Numbered from the stretch's first letter, positions 7,799-17,212 are shown. The stretch is DNA of 64,000 nucleotides from Pedobacter sp. BMA (GCF_001027745.1 NZ_LECU01000004.1:62001-126000); one strand, 5' to 3'. The notes: generated by a model from the sequence alone, not told the origin. Translations and numbers: made by a program.

Positions 7799-9532
7799 AT
7801 GATTAAATCCCATATCCTGAATATCACCAAGTTTTTTATCTACATTTTACTTCTATTTACATTCAACCCGTCTGGTGCACAGCAGATTTTCACCAGTAAT
7901 AAATACCCGATTACGGATTTCAGGCAACCTTTAGACATTACGCCTCCTGCCCTGGCTGGTTCATTCGGCGAAATACGAGGTAACCACTTCCACTCAGGAA
8001 TAGATTTCAGGACTAATCAAAGGGAGGGATATCCGGTTTATGCTGTTGCCGACGGCTATATATCCAGACTGAGGGTTCAGAACAGTGGCTTTGGCCAGGC
8101 ACTTTATATCAATCATCCCAACGGTTTTACAACAGTTTACGGGCATCTGCAACGTTTTTCGCCCAAGATTGCTACTATTGTTAAAAACCTGGAGTACGAA
8201 AAAAAGTCTTTTGAAATAGATGAATTTCCTGATGCAACACTTATACCCGTGCGTAAGGGTGAGGTGATTGCCTGGTCTGGAAACCGGGGAAGCTCAGGTG
8301 GCCCCCACCTCCACTTTGAAATCAGGGACACCAAAACCGAAGAAACCATCAATCCACAGTTCTTTGGTATTGTGATCCCGGATAATATACCTCCTGTAAT
8401 CCACGGACTATATGTTTACCGTTTGAACGGAAAATCATTTAATGAAGCAACACCAAAACAAGCCATCGCTATTACGGGTGCGGGAGGGCTTTATAAAGCT
8501 AGCGCTCCGGTTAGTTTAACCGGTGAGGTTGGATTTGGAGTAGTTACGACTGATCGCCATAACGGGATGTCGGGCACAAATGGCGTTTACTCCATCCAGC
8601 TGGAACTTGATGGCAAAATGATTTACACCTCAGCACTCGAACGCTTTGCGTTTGAAGATAGCAAAGCGATCAATTCGCACATTGATTATCCCACTTATCT
8701 GAATACAAAAAGGAGCATTCAGAAAAGTTTTGTCGACCCGGGCAATCCACTTAAAATTTATAGTGGCCTGATCAACAATGGCCGGATTAGTTTTAATGAT
8801 GGCGCAACTCACCAGCTCCGGTATATCATCACCGACTCAAAAGGGAATGCATCTACGCTCTCTTTTACGGTGAACGCAGGGTTAGCCCCGGCAGTCACCC
8901 CTATGGTTCCAGGGGGAACTATCTATGCTTTTGGCAAAGAGAACGAATTTACCGGAGAGGGTGTAAAAGTGGTATTTCCAAAGGGAACTTTATACAGTGA
9001 TTTGAACTTCAGTTATAAAAAATTACCAAAACCTGCAGGCAATGCATGGTCTGAAATACACCAGATTCACAACCGGTTTACGCCATTGCATGTAGGCTTT
9101 AATTTATGGATCAAGGCTGATCAGTTGCCTGAAGGTTTGCGTAACAAGGCATTAATTGTAAATAGTAACGGATCGGCACAAGGTGGATATTTTGAAGATG
9201 GGTATATTAAAGCCACGCCGAAGAATTTCGGCAATTTTTATATTTCAACGGATACAGTTGCACCAAGAATTACTGCAGTTAATATTTCCGAAGGGAAAAG
9301 CATGGCCGGTTTATCAAAAATTCTGTTTAAAATTAGTGACAACCTTTCCGGAATTAAAAGCTTTAACGGTTACATCGATGGCCAGTGGGCTTTAATGGAG
9401 TTTGATGCCAAAACGGCCACCCTTTGGCACAGCTTTGATGAAAGAACCGGTGCCGGCAAACACACACTGGAGTTAGTGGTAAGCGATTTAAAAGACAACG
9501 TGAGACGGTATACCGTACATTTTTCAAAATAG
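7799..9532 (+). CDS. M23-family peptidase (LytM domain) with long C-terminal region
   Basis: The 577-residue protein has an N-terminal signal segment (about 1-27). A LytM/M23 domain follows at about 60-190 with intact zinc ligands: HSGIDF (His65, Asp69) and GPHLHFE (His170, His172). This predicts a working endopeptidase that cuts cross-link peptides in peptidoglycan. The remaining roughly 380 residues are beta-rich and carry no recognised catalytic motif; a segment near 490-575 (ISDNLSGIKSFNGYIDGQW) looks like an Ig-like binding domain. It acts in the periplasm or cell envelope. It sits 3 nt after the FAH-family gene. Confidence 0.85.
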   Translation: MIKSHILNITKFFIYILLLFTFNPSGAQQIFTSNKYPITDFRQPLDITPPALAGSFGEIRGNHFHSGIDFRTNQREGYPVYAVADGYISRLRVQNSGFGQALYINHPNGFTTVYGHLQRFSPKIATIVKNLEYEKKSFEIDEFPDATLIPVRKGEVIAWSGNRGSSGGPHLHFEIRDTKTEETINPQFFGIVIPDNIPPVIHGLYVYRLNGKSFNEATPKQAIAITGAGGLYKASAPVSLTGEVGFGVVTTDRHNGMSGTNGVYSIQLELDGKMIYTSALERFAFEDSKAINSHIDYPTYLNTKRSIQKSFVDPGNPLKIYSGLINNGRISFNDGATHQLRYIITDSKGNASTLSFTVNAGLAPAVTPMVPGGTIYAFGKENEFTGEGVKVVFPKGTLYSDLNFSYKKLPKPAGNAWSEIHQIHNRFTPLHVGFNLWIKADQLPEGLRNKALIVNSNGSAQGGYFEDGYIKATPKNFGNFYISTDTVAPRITAVNISEGKSMAGLSKILFKISDNLSGIKSFNGYIDGQWALMEFDAKTATLWHSFDERTGAGKHTLELVVSDLKDNVRRYTVHFSK

Positions 9533-9684
9533 ACAGGTAAAAGGTAAACAAATACGCACTCCAGGGGAATTTGAAACTGTGGTCTCAGTATCATCTTTTA
9601 ACATTTACTGAACACTACTATCGGCTAAACTGTTTACCTTGCAAATTCTATCATTTACTCATTCAAAATTCAATCATTATAAAC

Positions 9685-10149
9685 ATGGCAGAGTTAAAGG
9701 AAGGTGATCAGGCACCTGATATTACATCAAAAGATCAAAACGGCAACACGGTATCGTTAAGCGATTTCAACGGGAAAACCGTTATTTTATATTTCTACCC
9801 AAAAGATGATACACCTGGATGCACAGCAGAAGCTTGTGATTTCAGGGATAATTACCAGGGTTTACAGGCAAAAGGCATTGTGGTATTAGGGGTAAGTGTT
9901 GATGACGAAAAGTCGCACCAGAAGTTTGTAACCAAGCATAATTTACCTTTTACCTTACTGGCCGATACCGATCAGAAAATTGTAACTGACTACGGCGTAT
10001 GGGCAGAAAAAAACATGTATGGCAAGAAATATATGGGCACGGTAAGGACCACTTTTATCATTGATGAAGCAGGCAAAATTGCTCACATTATCAAGAAAGT
10101 AGATACCAAAAACGCCTCTCAGCAAGTACTGGAATTAATCAATAACTAA
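9685..10149 (+). CDS. bcp: Thioredoxin-dependent thiol peroxidase (Bcp/PrxQ)
   Basis: The start ATG at 9685 gives MAELKEGDQAPDI, the usual beginning; the frame extends upstream only through non-conserved sequence. The 154-residue protein has the peroxidatic motif DDTPGCTAEAC with Cys46 and the resolving Cys51 five residues later, the atypical 2-Cys PrxQ arrangement. It reduces hydrogen peroxide and alkyl hydroperoxides in the cytoplasm with electrons from thioredoxin. Length and motif fit Bcp well. Confidence 0.93.
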   Translation: MAELKEGDQAPDITSKDQNGNTVSLSDFNGKTVILYFYPKDDTPGCTAEACDFRDNYQGLQAKGIVVLGVSVDDEKSHQKFVTKHNLPFTLLADTDQKIVTDYGVWAEKNMYGKKYMGTVRTTFIIDEAGKIAHIIKKVDTKNASQQVLELINN

Positions 10150-10172
10150 TTATGATATAGCAAGTAAAATAT

Positions 10173-10180
10173 TAACTTTG
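10173..10180 (+). promoter_or_regulatory. -7 element for the transketolase operon
   Basis: TAACTTTG, 26 nt before the ATG at 10207. No clear -33 TTG. Confidence 0.6.
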
Positions 10181-10206
10181 CTAGATAACAACAACCTCTT
10201 ATTTTA

Positions 10207-11052
10207 ATGAAACATACAATTAAAGAGCTAGAAGATATTGCTTCACAGATCAGACGGGATATCGTAAGAATGGTTCACGGATGTCAGTCTGGCCACCCGG
10301 GTGCTTCACTTGGATGTACAGACTTTTTTACCGCATTATACTTTGAAGTACTGAACCACAAAACAGATTTTACCATGGAAGGTGCAGGAGAAGATCTTTT
10401 TTTCCTTTCCAACGGACATATCTCACCAGTATGGTACAGCACACTTGCACACGCAGGTTATTTCGATAAAAGTGAACTGGCAACTTTCCGTAAGTTGGAT
10501 TCGAGATTGCAGGGACACCCTACAACACACGAACACTTACCGGGAATCCGCATTGCCTCTGGCTCACTCGGACAAGGTTTATCAGTTGCCATTGGTGCTG
10601 CCCTTGCTAAAAAACTAAATGGCGATAAATCTTATGTTTTCGCATTATTAGGTGATGGCGAGTTACAGGAAGGACAAAACTGGGAGGCGGCAATGTTTGC
10701 GCCATTCAATAAAGTAGACCACCTGATTGCTTCTGTGGATTATAACGGTCAGCAGATTGATGGACCAACCAACAAAGTATTGGCACTGGATGATTTACAG
10801 GCTAAATTCGAAGCTTTCGGATGGCATGTAATCAATACAGACGGAAACGATATGCAGGCGATTGTTGAAGGTTTACATTATGCTAAAACCCTAACCGGAA
10901 AAGGCAAACCTATTTTAAACCTAATGAGTACGCAAATGGGTGCTGGTGTAGACTTTATGATGGGCACACACAAGTGGCATGGTACTGCTCCGAACGATGA
11001 GCAATTGGCTGTTGCTTTGGCTCAGTTACCAGAAACCTTAGGGGATTACTAA
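10207..11052 (+). CDS. Transketolase, N-terminal (thiamine-diphosphate) subunit
   Basis: The 281 residues correspond to the first third of a classical transketolase. SGHPGASLG (His30 region) and the thiamine diphosphate motif GDGELQEGQNWE (149-160) are present and intact. GTHKWHGTAPN near the end is also conserved. The pyrimidine-binding half is encoded by the next gene, 71 nt downstream. Together they form the two-subunit transketolase known in many Bacteroidota and archaea, which moves two-carbon units in the non-oxidative pentose phosphate pathway. There is no sign that the split is a recent frameshift: each half has its own start and a clean end. Confidence 0.93.
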   Translation: MKHTIKELEDIASQIRRDIVRMVHGCQSGHPGASLGCTDFFTALYFEVLNHKTDFTMEGAGEDLFFLSNGHISPVWYSTLAHAGYFDKSELATFRKLDSRLQGHPTTHEHLPGIRIASGSLGQGLSVAIGAALAKKLNGDKSYVFALLGDGELQEGQNWEAAMFAPFNKVDHLIASVDYNGQQIDGPTNKVLALDDLQAKFEAFGWHVINTDGNDMQAIVEGLHYAKTLTGKGKPILNLMSTQMGAGVDFMMGTHKWHGTAPNDEQLAVALAQLPETLGDY

Positions 11053-11123
11053 TTTAGATTGGAGATGAGAGTTGTGAGATCGAGTTTCATAACTAATGTC
11101 TAAAATATCATATCGAATATATA

Positions 11124-12080
11124 ATGAAAAAATACACATATACAGAAAAAAAGGATACACGTTCAGGATTCGGTGCTGGTTTACACGAAGCAGGCAAGAA
11201 AAATGAAAACGTAGTTGCTTTATGTGCCGATTTAGTTGGATCGCTTAAAATGGAGGCATTCATCAAAGACTTCCCTGAGCGTTTTACTCAGGTGGGGATT
11301 GCCGAGGCGAATATGATTGGTATTGCCGCCGGAATGACTATTGGTGGTAAAATTCCGTTTACAGGAACATTTGCCAACTTCTCTACAGGACGTGTTTACG
11401 ATCAGATCCGTCAATCGGTAGCTTATTCTAACAAAAACGTTAAAATCTGTGCATCACATGCAGGCTTAACGCTTGGTGAAGATGGTGCTACACACCAGAT
11501 TTTAGAAGATATAGGTTTAATGAAAATGTTGCCTGGAATGGTAGTAATCAACCCATGTGATTATAACCAAACCAAAGCCGCTACTATTGCGATTGCAGAG
11601 TACGAAGGACCGGTTTATTTACGTTTTGGTCGCCCGGTGATTCCGGTATTTACAGATCCTGATCAGAAATTCGAGATTGGTAAAGCCTGGATGGTAAACG
11701 AGGGTACCGATGTAACCATTATCGCTACCGGACATATGGTTTGGAAAGCAATTGAAGCTGGTGAAAAGTTAGCTGAGCTTGGTATTGACGCAGAAATTAT
11801 CAATATCCATACCATCAAACCGCTGGATGACGAAGCGATTTTAAAGTCGGTTAAGAAAACAGGATGCGTGGTGACTTGTGAAGAGCATAATAAATTTGGT
11901 GGCTTGGGTGAAAGTGTTGCGCGTTTGTTGACAACTGAATTGCCAACTCCGCAAGAATTTGTGGCTACAAATGATACTTTTGGAGAAAGCGGTACACCAG
12001 ACCAGTTAATGTCTAAGTACGGTTTAGATGCAGTGAACATCGTTGAAGCTGTACAAAAAGTAATCGGCAGAAAAAAATAA
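11124..12080 (+). CDS. Transketolase, C-terminal (pyrimidine-binding) subunit
   Basis: The 318 residues cover the transketolase Pyr and C-terminal domains. The sequence ERFTQVGIAEANMIGIAAGM (about 52-71) contains the catalytic Glu that activates thiamine, and ICASHAGLTLGEDGATHQ and PVYLRFGRPV are further landmarks. It forms the active enzyme with the product of the gene just upstream. Both genes probably share the promoter at 10173. A stem-loop at 12097-12144 lies after the stop. Confidence 0.93.
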   Translation: MKKYTYTEKKDTRSGFGAGLHEAGKKNENVVALCADLVGSLKMEAFIKDFPERFTQVGIAEANMIGIAAGMTIGGKIPFTGTFANFSTGRVYDQIRQSVAYSNKNVKICASHAGLTLGEDGATHQILEDIGLMKMLPGMVVINPCDYNQTKAATIAIAEYEGPVYLRFGRPVIPVFTDPDQKFEIGKAWMVNEGTDVTIIATGHMVWKAIEAGEKLAELGIDAEIINIHTIKPLDDEAILKSVKKTGCVVTCEEHNKFGGLGESVARLLTTELPTPQEFVATNDTFGESGTPDQLMSKYGLDAVNIVEAVQKVIGRKK

Positions 12081-12096
12081 TAGTTTTTAAATCACG

Positions 12097-12144
12097 AAGG
12101 CACTAAGCGCATCAGATATTCAAATCTGATGATCTTGGTGCCTT
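12097..12144 (+). terminator. Probable terminator after the transketolase genes
   Basis: CATCAGAT (12110-12117) pairs with ATCTGATG (12124-12131), and the outer AAGGCAC/TTGGTGCCTT parts extend the stem. The T-tract is short, so the call is moderate. Confidence 0.5.
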
Positions 12145-12170
12145 TATGGTAAATGAGATAAATTCCCTCG

Positions 12171-12731
12171 ATGAAACAAGTTGAAGATTCAGAAATTCTT
12201 GCAATGTTTGCTGTCGAGAAGACCCGTAATGAGGCCTTTAACCTGCTGTTAAAAAAATACCAGCAGAAAATTTACTGGCACATCAGAAGGCTGGTTTTAA
12301 ACCACGACGATTGCGACGACCTGATCCAGGAAGTGTTTGTAAAGGTTTGGAAAAACCTGGATAAGTTCAGGAGTGATTCGCAATTGTACACCTGGATATA
12401 CCGTATCGCTACAAACGAATCCATCACCTTTTTAAACAAGCAAAAACAAAAAAACAACACGCCGCTGGATGAGGTATCTTCGGAACTAGCCGACAACCTC
12501 GTGGCTTCCTCCTATTTCAACGGGGACAAGCTGGAACTGAAACTGCAGAAAGCGATCCTGACCCTTCCCGAAAAACAACGCATTATCTTCAATATGAAAT
12601 ACTTTGATGACATGAAGTATGAAGAAATATCGGAAGTTTTGGGAACATCGGTAGGCGCCCTAAAAGCATCATTTCATATTGCTGCAAAAAAAATTGAAGC
12701 AATTATCACAAATGATGAAATTGACTTTTAA
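12171..12731 (+). CDS. ECF-type RNA polymerase sigma factor
   Basis: The 186-residue protein shows region 2 with CDDLIQEVFVKVWKNLDKF and TWIYRIATNESITFLNKQK, and region 4 with LPEKQRIIFNMKYFDDMKYE followed by a helix-turn-helix SEVLGTSVGALKASFHIA. Both halves are complete. It belongs to the RpoE-like ECF group. The next two genes (a membrane protein with a repeated motif and a small secreted protein) follow closely and probably form its operon. The membrane protein is therefore the likely anti-sigma factor, although it lacks a recognised anti-sigma domain. Confidence 0.9.
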   Translation: MKQVEDSEILAMFAVEKTRNEAFNLLLKKYQQKIYWHIRRLVLNHDDCDDLIQEVFVKVWKNLDKFRSDSQLYTWIYRIATNESITFLNKQKQKNNTPLDEVSSELADNLVASSYFNGDKLELKLQKAILTLPEKQRIIFNMKYFDDMKYEEISEVLGTSVGALKASFHIAAKKIEAIITNDEIDF

Positions 12732-12764
12732 ACCTTTTGCCAAAAATTAAATCATATATCTGTG

Positions 12765-13415
12765 ATGAACGAAAATATTGATAATAACGATTGGAGAAAG
12801 GAAGCCCCCAGCCTGGCTGCAAGGGTAAAAAATAACCCTTTTATTACTCCGGATCATTATTTCGAAAGCGTAGAGGATAGTGTTGCATCGGCAATATTTT
12901 TAGATCGGCTGAAACAGGAAACCATTGAAAACCGGTTCGAGGTTCCACAGGATTACTTCGAGGCGTTAACGGAGCGTATTGAAACGCAAATCAGGCTTAG
13001 TGAAATTCCTCTGCCCCAGAATACCTTTGAGGTTCCTGAAAATTACTTTGATTCTTTACAAAACAGAATCACCTCCAGAATTGCGGCAGAGCAACCTAAG
13101 CCAGTGGCCAGGATAATTCCATTGTGGAGAAGAAACATCGTAAAGTATGCAAGCGCAGCCTGTTTTATCCTGATGGCATCGTTCGGTGCATATTTTTACC
13201 AGAATGACACTTCGGTTCCTTTAGCCACTACTAATGTATCTGATCTAGCAAACGAACAGTTATTGTATGATATTGATGAAAATACGATAATTGAGCACTT
13301 AGAGGCTGATACGAAAACATCATCAAATAATGCTTCTGCGTCAGATACAGAAGTGGAAAACTACATATTGAGTAATTTCTCTTCAAGCGATCTTACTCAT
13401 GCATTAAATAATTAA
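12765..13415 (+). CDS. Single-pass membrane protein with triplicated F-x-V/T-P-x-x-YF motif, possible anti-sigma factor
   Basis: The 216-residue protein (ATG at 12765; an in-frame GTG lies one codon earlier) starts 33 nt after the sigma factor gene. Three copies of one motif follow at about 30-residue spacing: PFITPDHYFESV (25-36), RFEVPQDYFEAL (57-68) and TFEVPENYFDSL (87-98), each trailed by an amphipathic helix. A membrane helix (about 128-146) separates this cytoplasmic part from a roughly 70-residue acidic periplasmic tail. Topology and position fit an anti-sigma factor that holds the upstream ECF factor through the repeated helices. No standard ZAS or RseA domain is seen, so this is inference. 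Confidence 0.75.
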   Translation: MNENIDNNDWRKEAPSLAARVKNNPFITPDHYFESVEDSVASAIFLDRLKQETIENRFEVPQDYFEALTERIETQIRLSEIPLPQNTFEVPENYFDSLQNRITSRIAAEQPKPVARIIPLWRRNIVKYASAACFILMASFGAYFYQNDTSVPLATTNVSDLANEQLLYDIDENTIIEHLEADTKTSSNNASASDTEVENYILSNFSSSDLTHALNN

Positions 13416-13419
13416 TTAA

Positions 13420-13857
13420 ATGAAGAATTTATTATTCGTTGCTTTAATACTGTTACTGCCGGCAACTTTACTGGCCCAGCGACCTAAAGCCGAGGAAATT
13501 GAATCGCTAAAAATTGCCTACTTTACTCAGAAGCTGGATCTTTCCCCTGATGAAGCCAAAGTATTCTGGCCTATTTACAATAGCATGCAGGCCGAGCAGG
13601 ATGCTTTACGCAAAGAGCGCATGCAGAAAATGATCTCTTTCAGAAAAACGACCGAGATTGATGACCTCACCGATGCGCAGGTTCAGAGCCTGATCATCAG
13701 CGAGTTTGATTTTAAACAAAGAGACCTTAACCTGGATAAAAAATATTATAACAAACTGAAGTCGGGTTTACCGATTAAGGTTGTAGGAAAGTTTTACAGG
13801 GCACAGGAAGGATTCAAAAGGGAATTGCTTAACCGCTACAAAGGCGGACCAAGATAA
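13420..13857 (+). CDS. Small periplasmic protein, Spy/CpxP-like helical
   Basis: This 145-residue protein has a clean signal peptide ending near LLAQRPKA (about 1-20). The mature part is charged and helical, with SLKIAYFTQKLDLSPDEAKVFWPIYN and FDFKQRDLNLDKKYYNKL-type segments. This resembles the periplasmic helical sensor proteins (Spy/CpxP/LTxxQ group) often encoded after ECF sigma genes in Bacteroidota. It starts 4 nt after the stop of the membrane protein gene, so the three genes form one unit. An envelope stress role is inferred. A terminator follows. Confidence 0.75.
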   Translation: MKNLLFVALILLLPATLLAQRPKAEEIESLKIAYFTQKLDLSPDEAKVFWPIYNSMQAEQDALRKERMQKMISFRKTTEIDDLTDAQVQSLIISEFDFKQRDLNLDKKYYNKLKSGLPIKVVGKFYRAQEGFKRELLNRYKGGPR

Positions 13858-13862
13858 AAGGG

Positions 13863-13891
13863 AAGACTTGCAGGAATGCAGGTCTTTTTGT
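13863..13891 (+). terminator. Terminator after the ECF sigma operon
   Basis: AAGACTTGCA (13863-13872) pairs with TGCAGGTCTT (13878-13887), one G-T pair, followed by TTTG. Confidence 0.75.
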
Positions 13892-13914
13892 TTAAAGGAC
13901 TAATGTAATTTCCT

Positions 13915-13922
13915 TATTTTTG
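13915..13922 (+). promoter_or_regulatory. -7 element 4 nt before the aminotransferase start codon
   Basis: TATTTTTG ends at 13922 and the ATG is at 13927. TTTTG ending at 13890 lies 24 nt upstream. If used, transcription would begin at or next to the start codon (leaderless). Confidence 0.6.
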
Positions 13923-13926
13923 TCCC

Positions 13927-15120
13927 ATGCTTACACAACGTCAGTTGTTTCTACAACACAATGCGCAAACCTCTCCCGAACCTTTAATGCTCGAATTTGT
14001 AAGGGCTAAAGGCGTTTACATCTATGATTCTGCAGACAAAAAACACCTGGATTTAATCGCAGGGATTGGGGTAAGCAACGTTGGTCATTGCCATCCTGCG
14101 GTAGTAAAAGCTATTCAGGAGCAGGCCGAAACCTATATGCACCTGATGGTTTATGGTGAGTATGTTCAAACGCCGCAGGTTAACTTTGCCAAAGCACTGG
14201 CTGATATCCTGCCTGAAACCCTAAGCTGCACCTATTTCCTGAACTCGGGTACTGAAGCCGTGGAGGGTGCAATGAAACTCGCCAAACGCTACACGGGCAG
14301 AAAAGGATTTATTGCCTGCAGGAATGCCTACCATGGCAGTACCCAAGGTGCTGAAAGTTTAATGGAAAGTGATTTTTATTCTTCAGGATACGGGCCTTTC
14401 CTGCCCCATGTCAGTTTTATCGACCACAATAAACTTGCTGATCTCGATCTGATTACTGAAGATATTGCAGCTGTTTTTATAGAACCTATACAAGGCGAGG
14501 CCGGTATCAGGGTGGCCGACTTAAACTACATGAAAGCTTTGCGAGCCAGATGTAACGAAACCAAAACCCTTCTGATATTCGATGAGATACAATCAGGATT
14601 TGGCCGGAGTGGTAAAATGTTTGCCTTTGAGCATTATGATATTGTTCCTGACGTTTTGCTTTTAGCCAAAGGAATTGGCGGCGGAATGCCTATTGGTGCT
14701 TTTATCAGCTCTTTAGAAATCATGTCGGTATTATCACATACCCCTATATTGGGGCACATGACCACTTTCGGCGGACACCCGGTGTGCTGCGCCGCTGGTT
14801 TGGCCACCCTCAGGTTTCTGGTTGATGAAAAAGTAGTGGAAGAAGTAGAACAAAAAGGTGAGTTATTCAAAACGCTCCTGCAGCATCCTGCGATTAAAGA
14901 AATCAGGGGTAAAGGATTAATGCTGGCTGTAGAGTTTGAAAGTTTTGAGACGAATAAAAAGATTATTGACGCATGTATTCTTGACGGCGTATTATCCGAT
15001 TGGTTTTTGCATTGCAGCAATTCCATGCGTATCGCTCCTCCACTGATCATTAGTAAAGAAGAAATCGAAGAAGCCTGCGCAATCATTCTGAAAAATGTTA
15101 ATTTAGTACTTCAAGACTAA
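13927..15120 (+). CDS. Class III pyridoxal-phosphate aminotransferase
   Basis: The 397-residue protein has all landmarks of the acetylornithine/4-aminobutyrate aminotransferase class: GIGVSNVGHCHPAVV near the start, NSGTEAVEGAMKLAKRYTGR, IFDEIQSGFGRSG and the PLP lysine in LLLAKGIGGGMPIG (Lys248). Many Bacteroidota carry such a gene outside arginine operons; ornithine or acetylornithine transamination are both possible and cannot be told apart here. It stands alone after a terminator and has its own promoter. The following signalling pair is a separate unit. Confidence 0.88.
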   Translation: MLTQRQLFLQHNAQTSPEPLMLEFVRAKGVYIYDSADKKHLDLIAGIGVSNVGHCHPAVVKAIQEQAETYMHLMVYGEYVQTPQVNFAKALADILPETLSCTYFLNSGTEAVEGAMKLAKRYTGRKGFIACRNAYHGSTQGAESLMESDFYSSGYGPFLPHVSFIDHNKLADLDLITEDIAAVFIEPIQGEAGIRVADLNYMKALRARCNETKTLLIFDEIQSGFGRSGKMFAFEHYDIVPDVLLLAKGIGGGMPIGAFISSLEIMSVLSHTPILGHMTTFGGHPVCCAAGLATLRFLVDEKVVEEVEQKGELFKTLLQHPAIKEIRGKGLMLAVEFESFETNKKIIDACILDGVLSDWFLHCSNSMRIAPPLIISKEEIEEACAIILKNVNLVLQD

Positions 15121-15174
15121 AGAGTAAAAACAATCTTGATACCTCACTACCTGATACTAGAACTTTAATTCTAT

Positions 15175-15852
15175 ATGAACGTACTAATTGTTGAAGATGA
15201 AAAAAGCCTGGCCCTGGAAATGGATGAATTTCTAAGCAAGGAGGGTTTTATTGTAGAGCATGCCTGGAAAAAAACTTCGGCTGAGGAGAAAATCTTCGTC
15301 AATAATTATGACTTCATTTTACTGGATTTAGGCTTGCCGGATGGCGATGGCTTTGAAGTTTTAAAACAGTTGAAGGCATTGAAAGACCGGGACGATGCGG
15401 TAATCATTCTAACTGCCCGCAGCGCGGTAGACGATCGGATTAAGGGCCTGGATGAGGGAGCCGATGACTATCTGCCTAAGCCCTTTTCACTCAACGAGCT
15501 GCTGGCCCGTATGCATGCCATCACCAGAAGAAAACACAAACTGGAAAAGAACGAAGTCAATGTACACGATTTCCTGCTGAATATTCAGAACAGAACGGTT
15601 TCTTTCGGAGAAGAAAGGTTAAACCTGACTAAAAAGGAATTCGAAATCTTCAATTACCTCGTACTAAATAAAAACCGCGTAGTATCCCGTATGAGTTTAA
15701 CTGAGCATGTTTGGGGCGATATTTTAGAAGTTAATTCTGACTCAAACTTTGTGGATGTGCACGTAAAAAACCTCCGTAAGAAACTTGCTGCCATTACCCC
15801 TATCGACTGGTTTGAAACGGTGAGAAGTATTGGATACCGGATCAACTGCTAA
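15175..15852 (+). CDS. OmpR/PhoB-family response regulator
   Basis: The 225 residues comprise a receiver domain (about 1-118) with acidic pocket VEDEK and the phospho-acceptor Asp51 in FILLDLGLPDGDGF. Lys101 lies in DYLPKPFSLNELLAR. A C-terminal winged helix (about 130-225) follows, with EIFNYLVLNKNRVVSR, NFVDVHVKNLRKKL and TVRSIGYRI. It is a DNA-binding regulator, paired with the histidine kinase gene 55 nt downstream. Confidence 0.95.
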   Translation: MNVLIVEDEKSLALEMDEFLSKEGFIVEHAWKKTSAEEKIFVNNYDFILLDLGLPDGDGFEVLKQLKALKDRDDAVIILTARSAVDDRIKGLDEGADDYLPKPFSLNELLARMHAITRRKHKLEKNEVNVHDFLLNIQNRTVSFGEERLNLTKKEFEIFNYLVLNKNRVVSRMSLTEHVWGDILEVNSDSNFVDVHVKNLRKKLAAITPIDWFETVRSIGYRINC

Positions 15853-15907
15853 ATCCGGATCGTGTCTGCCAATAAACATCATCCTTTAACATCTAACACC
15901 TTCCATC

Positions 15908-17212
15908 ATGAAGTTGCAGGTTAAATTTTCCTTGTATAATGCAATCACCAAAATAGCCATTGTGCTGCTTCTGGGTTCGATTATATTGTTCTCATTGGAT
16001 AAACTGGCCTATAACCAACTTGATAGCCGCCTGATTAAAAAGAAAAACAAAATCATTGAGCACTTAAACGATGATGAAATTGACAGCCTGTTAAACAAAG
16101 GTGAATCATTTACCGATTACAACATCCTGAAAGAGGAATTTATCGTCCTCACCGACATTCCCGATCGTCAAACGGATTCGATAGCGACCGTTTATACTGA
16201 AAAAAGAGAAATTGAAGGGGATATAGAGGTTTACAGGATTCTCAATTATAAGTTTTCCTACCATACTAACTGGTATAATCTCGAGATTGGGGAAACCATG
16301 ACCACTTTGCAGTCGATTAAAAATTCAATCCGCTTTTACATGCTTATTGTTCTGGTATCGGCCTTGCTGATTACCCTCGTAACAGATTATACCTTTTCAA
16401 ATTTTTTGCTAAAACCCTTTTACCTGATCATTGATAAGAAGATTAACAGGGTAAATGATCCCTCTCACTATAATTACGAAAATATCCCTACAAACACCGA
16501 CGACTTCAAGATTCTCGACAATAGTGTGAACTCCTTGATGAGGAAAATAAATACACTATTTGCACTTGAAAAGCAGTTTATTGCAAATGTATCACACGAA
16601 CTGCTCACGCCGATTTCTATACTAAGTACCCGTTTCGAGAACATGCTTAACACGGCAGGCATTCCGGAAGAGCATGAGAATAAAATCTATGCTTCTCTGA
16701 AAACACTGAACCGCTTAAAAGTGATCATCAATAGTTTGCTACTGATCTCGAAGGTGGAGAACAATCAGTATTTGAAAACCGAAGAAATCAGTCTGAAACA
16801 GGAGATTTCAGATATATACGAAGATCTGGAAGACCGGATTGCAGACCGTTCCATCATTTACAATTGCATGCTGGATGATGATTTGCTGTTTACAGGAAAT
16901 AAGGCACTCATACATACCCTATTGATTAACATTATCAATAATGCCATCAAGTACAATGTAAACGGTGGCTCCATATCCATTACTGGTAATAAAACGGAAG
17001 CTGGCTATGTGTTAACTATTGCCGATACTGGTTTAGGGATGAATAAAGAATTGGTTGAAAATGCCTTTGATCGTTTCGAACGCGGGCATACAGATGAAAA
17101 TGGCTTTGGCCTGGGCCTGGCCATTGTGCAAAGTATTGCTAACTTTCATAAAATTAAAATTGATATCCAGTCGGAAGTAACCAGGGGCACCAGCATTTCG
17201 CTGCTTTTCTAA
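15908..17212 (+). CDS. Sensor histidine kinase, partner of the upstream regulator
   Basis: The 434-residue kinase has two membrane helices (about 13-30 and 143-160) framing a roughly 110-residue periplasmic sensor. The phospho-acceptor His230 sits in FIANVSHELLTPISI (Leu instead of the common Arg of HELRTP). The ATPase part has an N-box NIINNAIKYN, DTGLGM and FGLGLAIVQSI glycine boxes. The periplasmic part is not recognised. It is the cognate sensor of the OmpR-type regulator just upstream. The signal is unknown. Confidence 0.93.
   Translation: MKLQVKFSLYNAITKIAIVLLLGSIILFSLDKLAYNQLDSRLIKKKNKIIEHLNDDEIDSLLNKGESFTDYNILKEEFIVLTDIPDRQTDSIATVYTEKREIEGDIEVYRILNYKFSYHTNWYNLEIGETMTTLQSIKNSIRFYMLIVLVSALLITLVTDYTFSNFLLKPFYLIIDKKINRVNDPSHYNYENIPTNTDDFKILDNSVNSLMRKINTLFALEKQFIANVSHELLTPISILSTRFENMLNTAGIPEEHENKIYASLKTLNRLKVIINSLLLISKVENNQYLKTEEISLKQEISDIYEDLEDRIADRSIIYNCMLDDDLLFTGNKALIHTLLINIINNAIKYNVNGGSISITGNKTEAGYVLTIADTGLGMNKELVENAFDRFERGHTDENGFGLGLAIVQSIANFHKIKIDIQSEVTRGTSISLLF

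Noticed and set aside
10207-12080. Transketolase broken by a frameshift
   Set aside because: Both halves have their own start codon and complete motifs, separated by 71 nt; two-gene transketolases are normal in this phylum.
14634-15086. 150-codon frame on the minus strand inside the aminotransferase gene
   Set aside because: Shadow of a well-supported gene; composition is serine-rich and without motifs.
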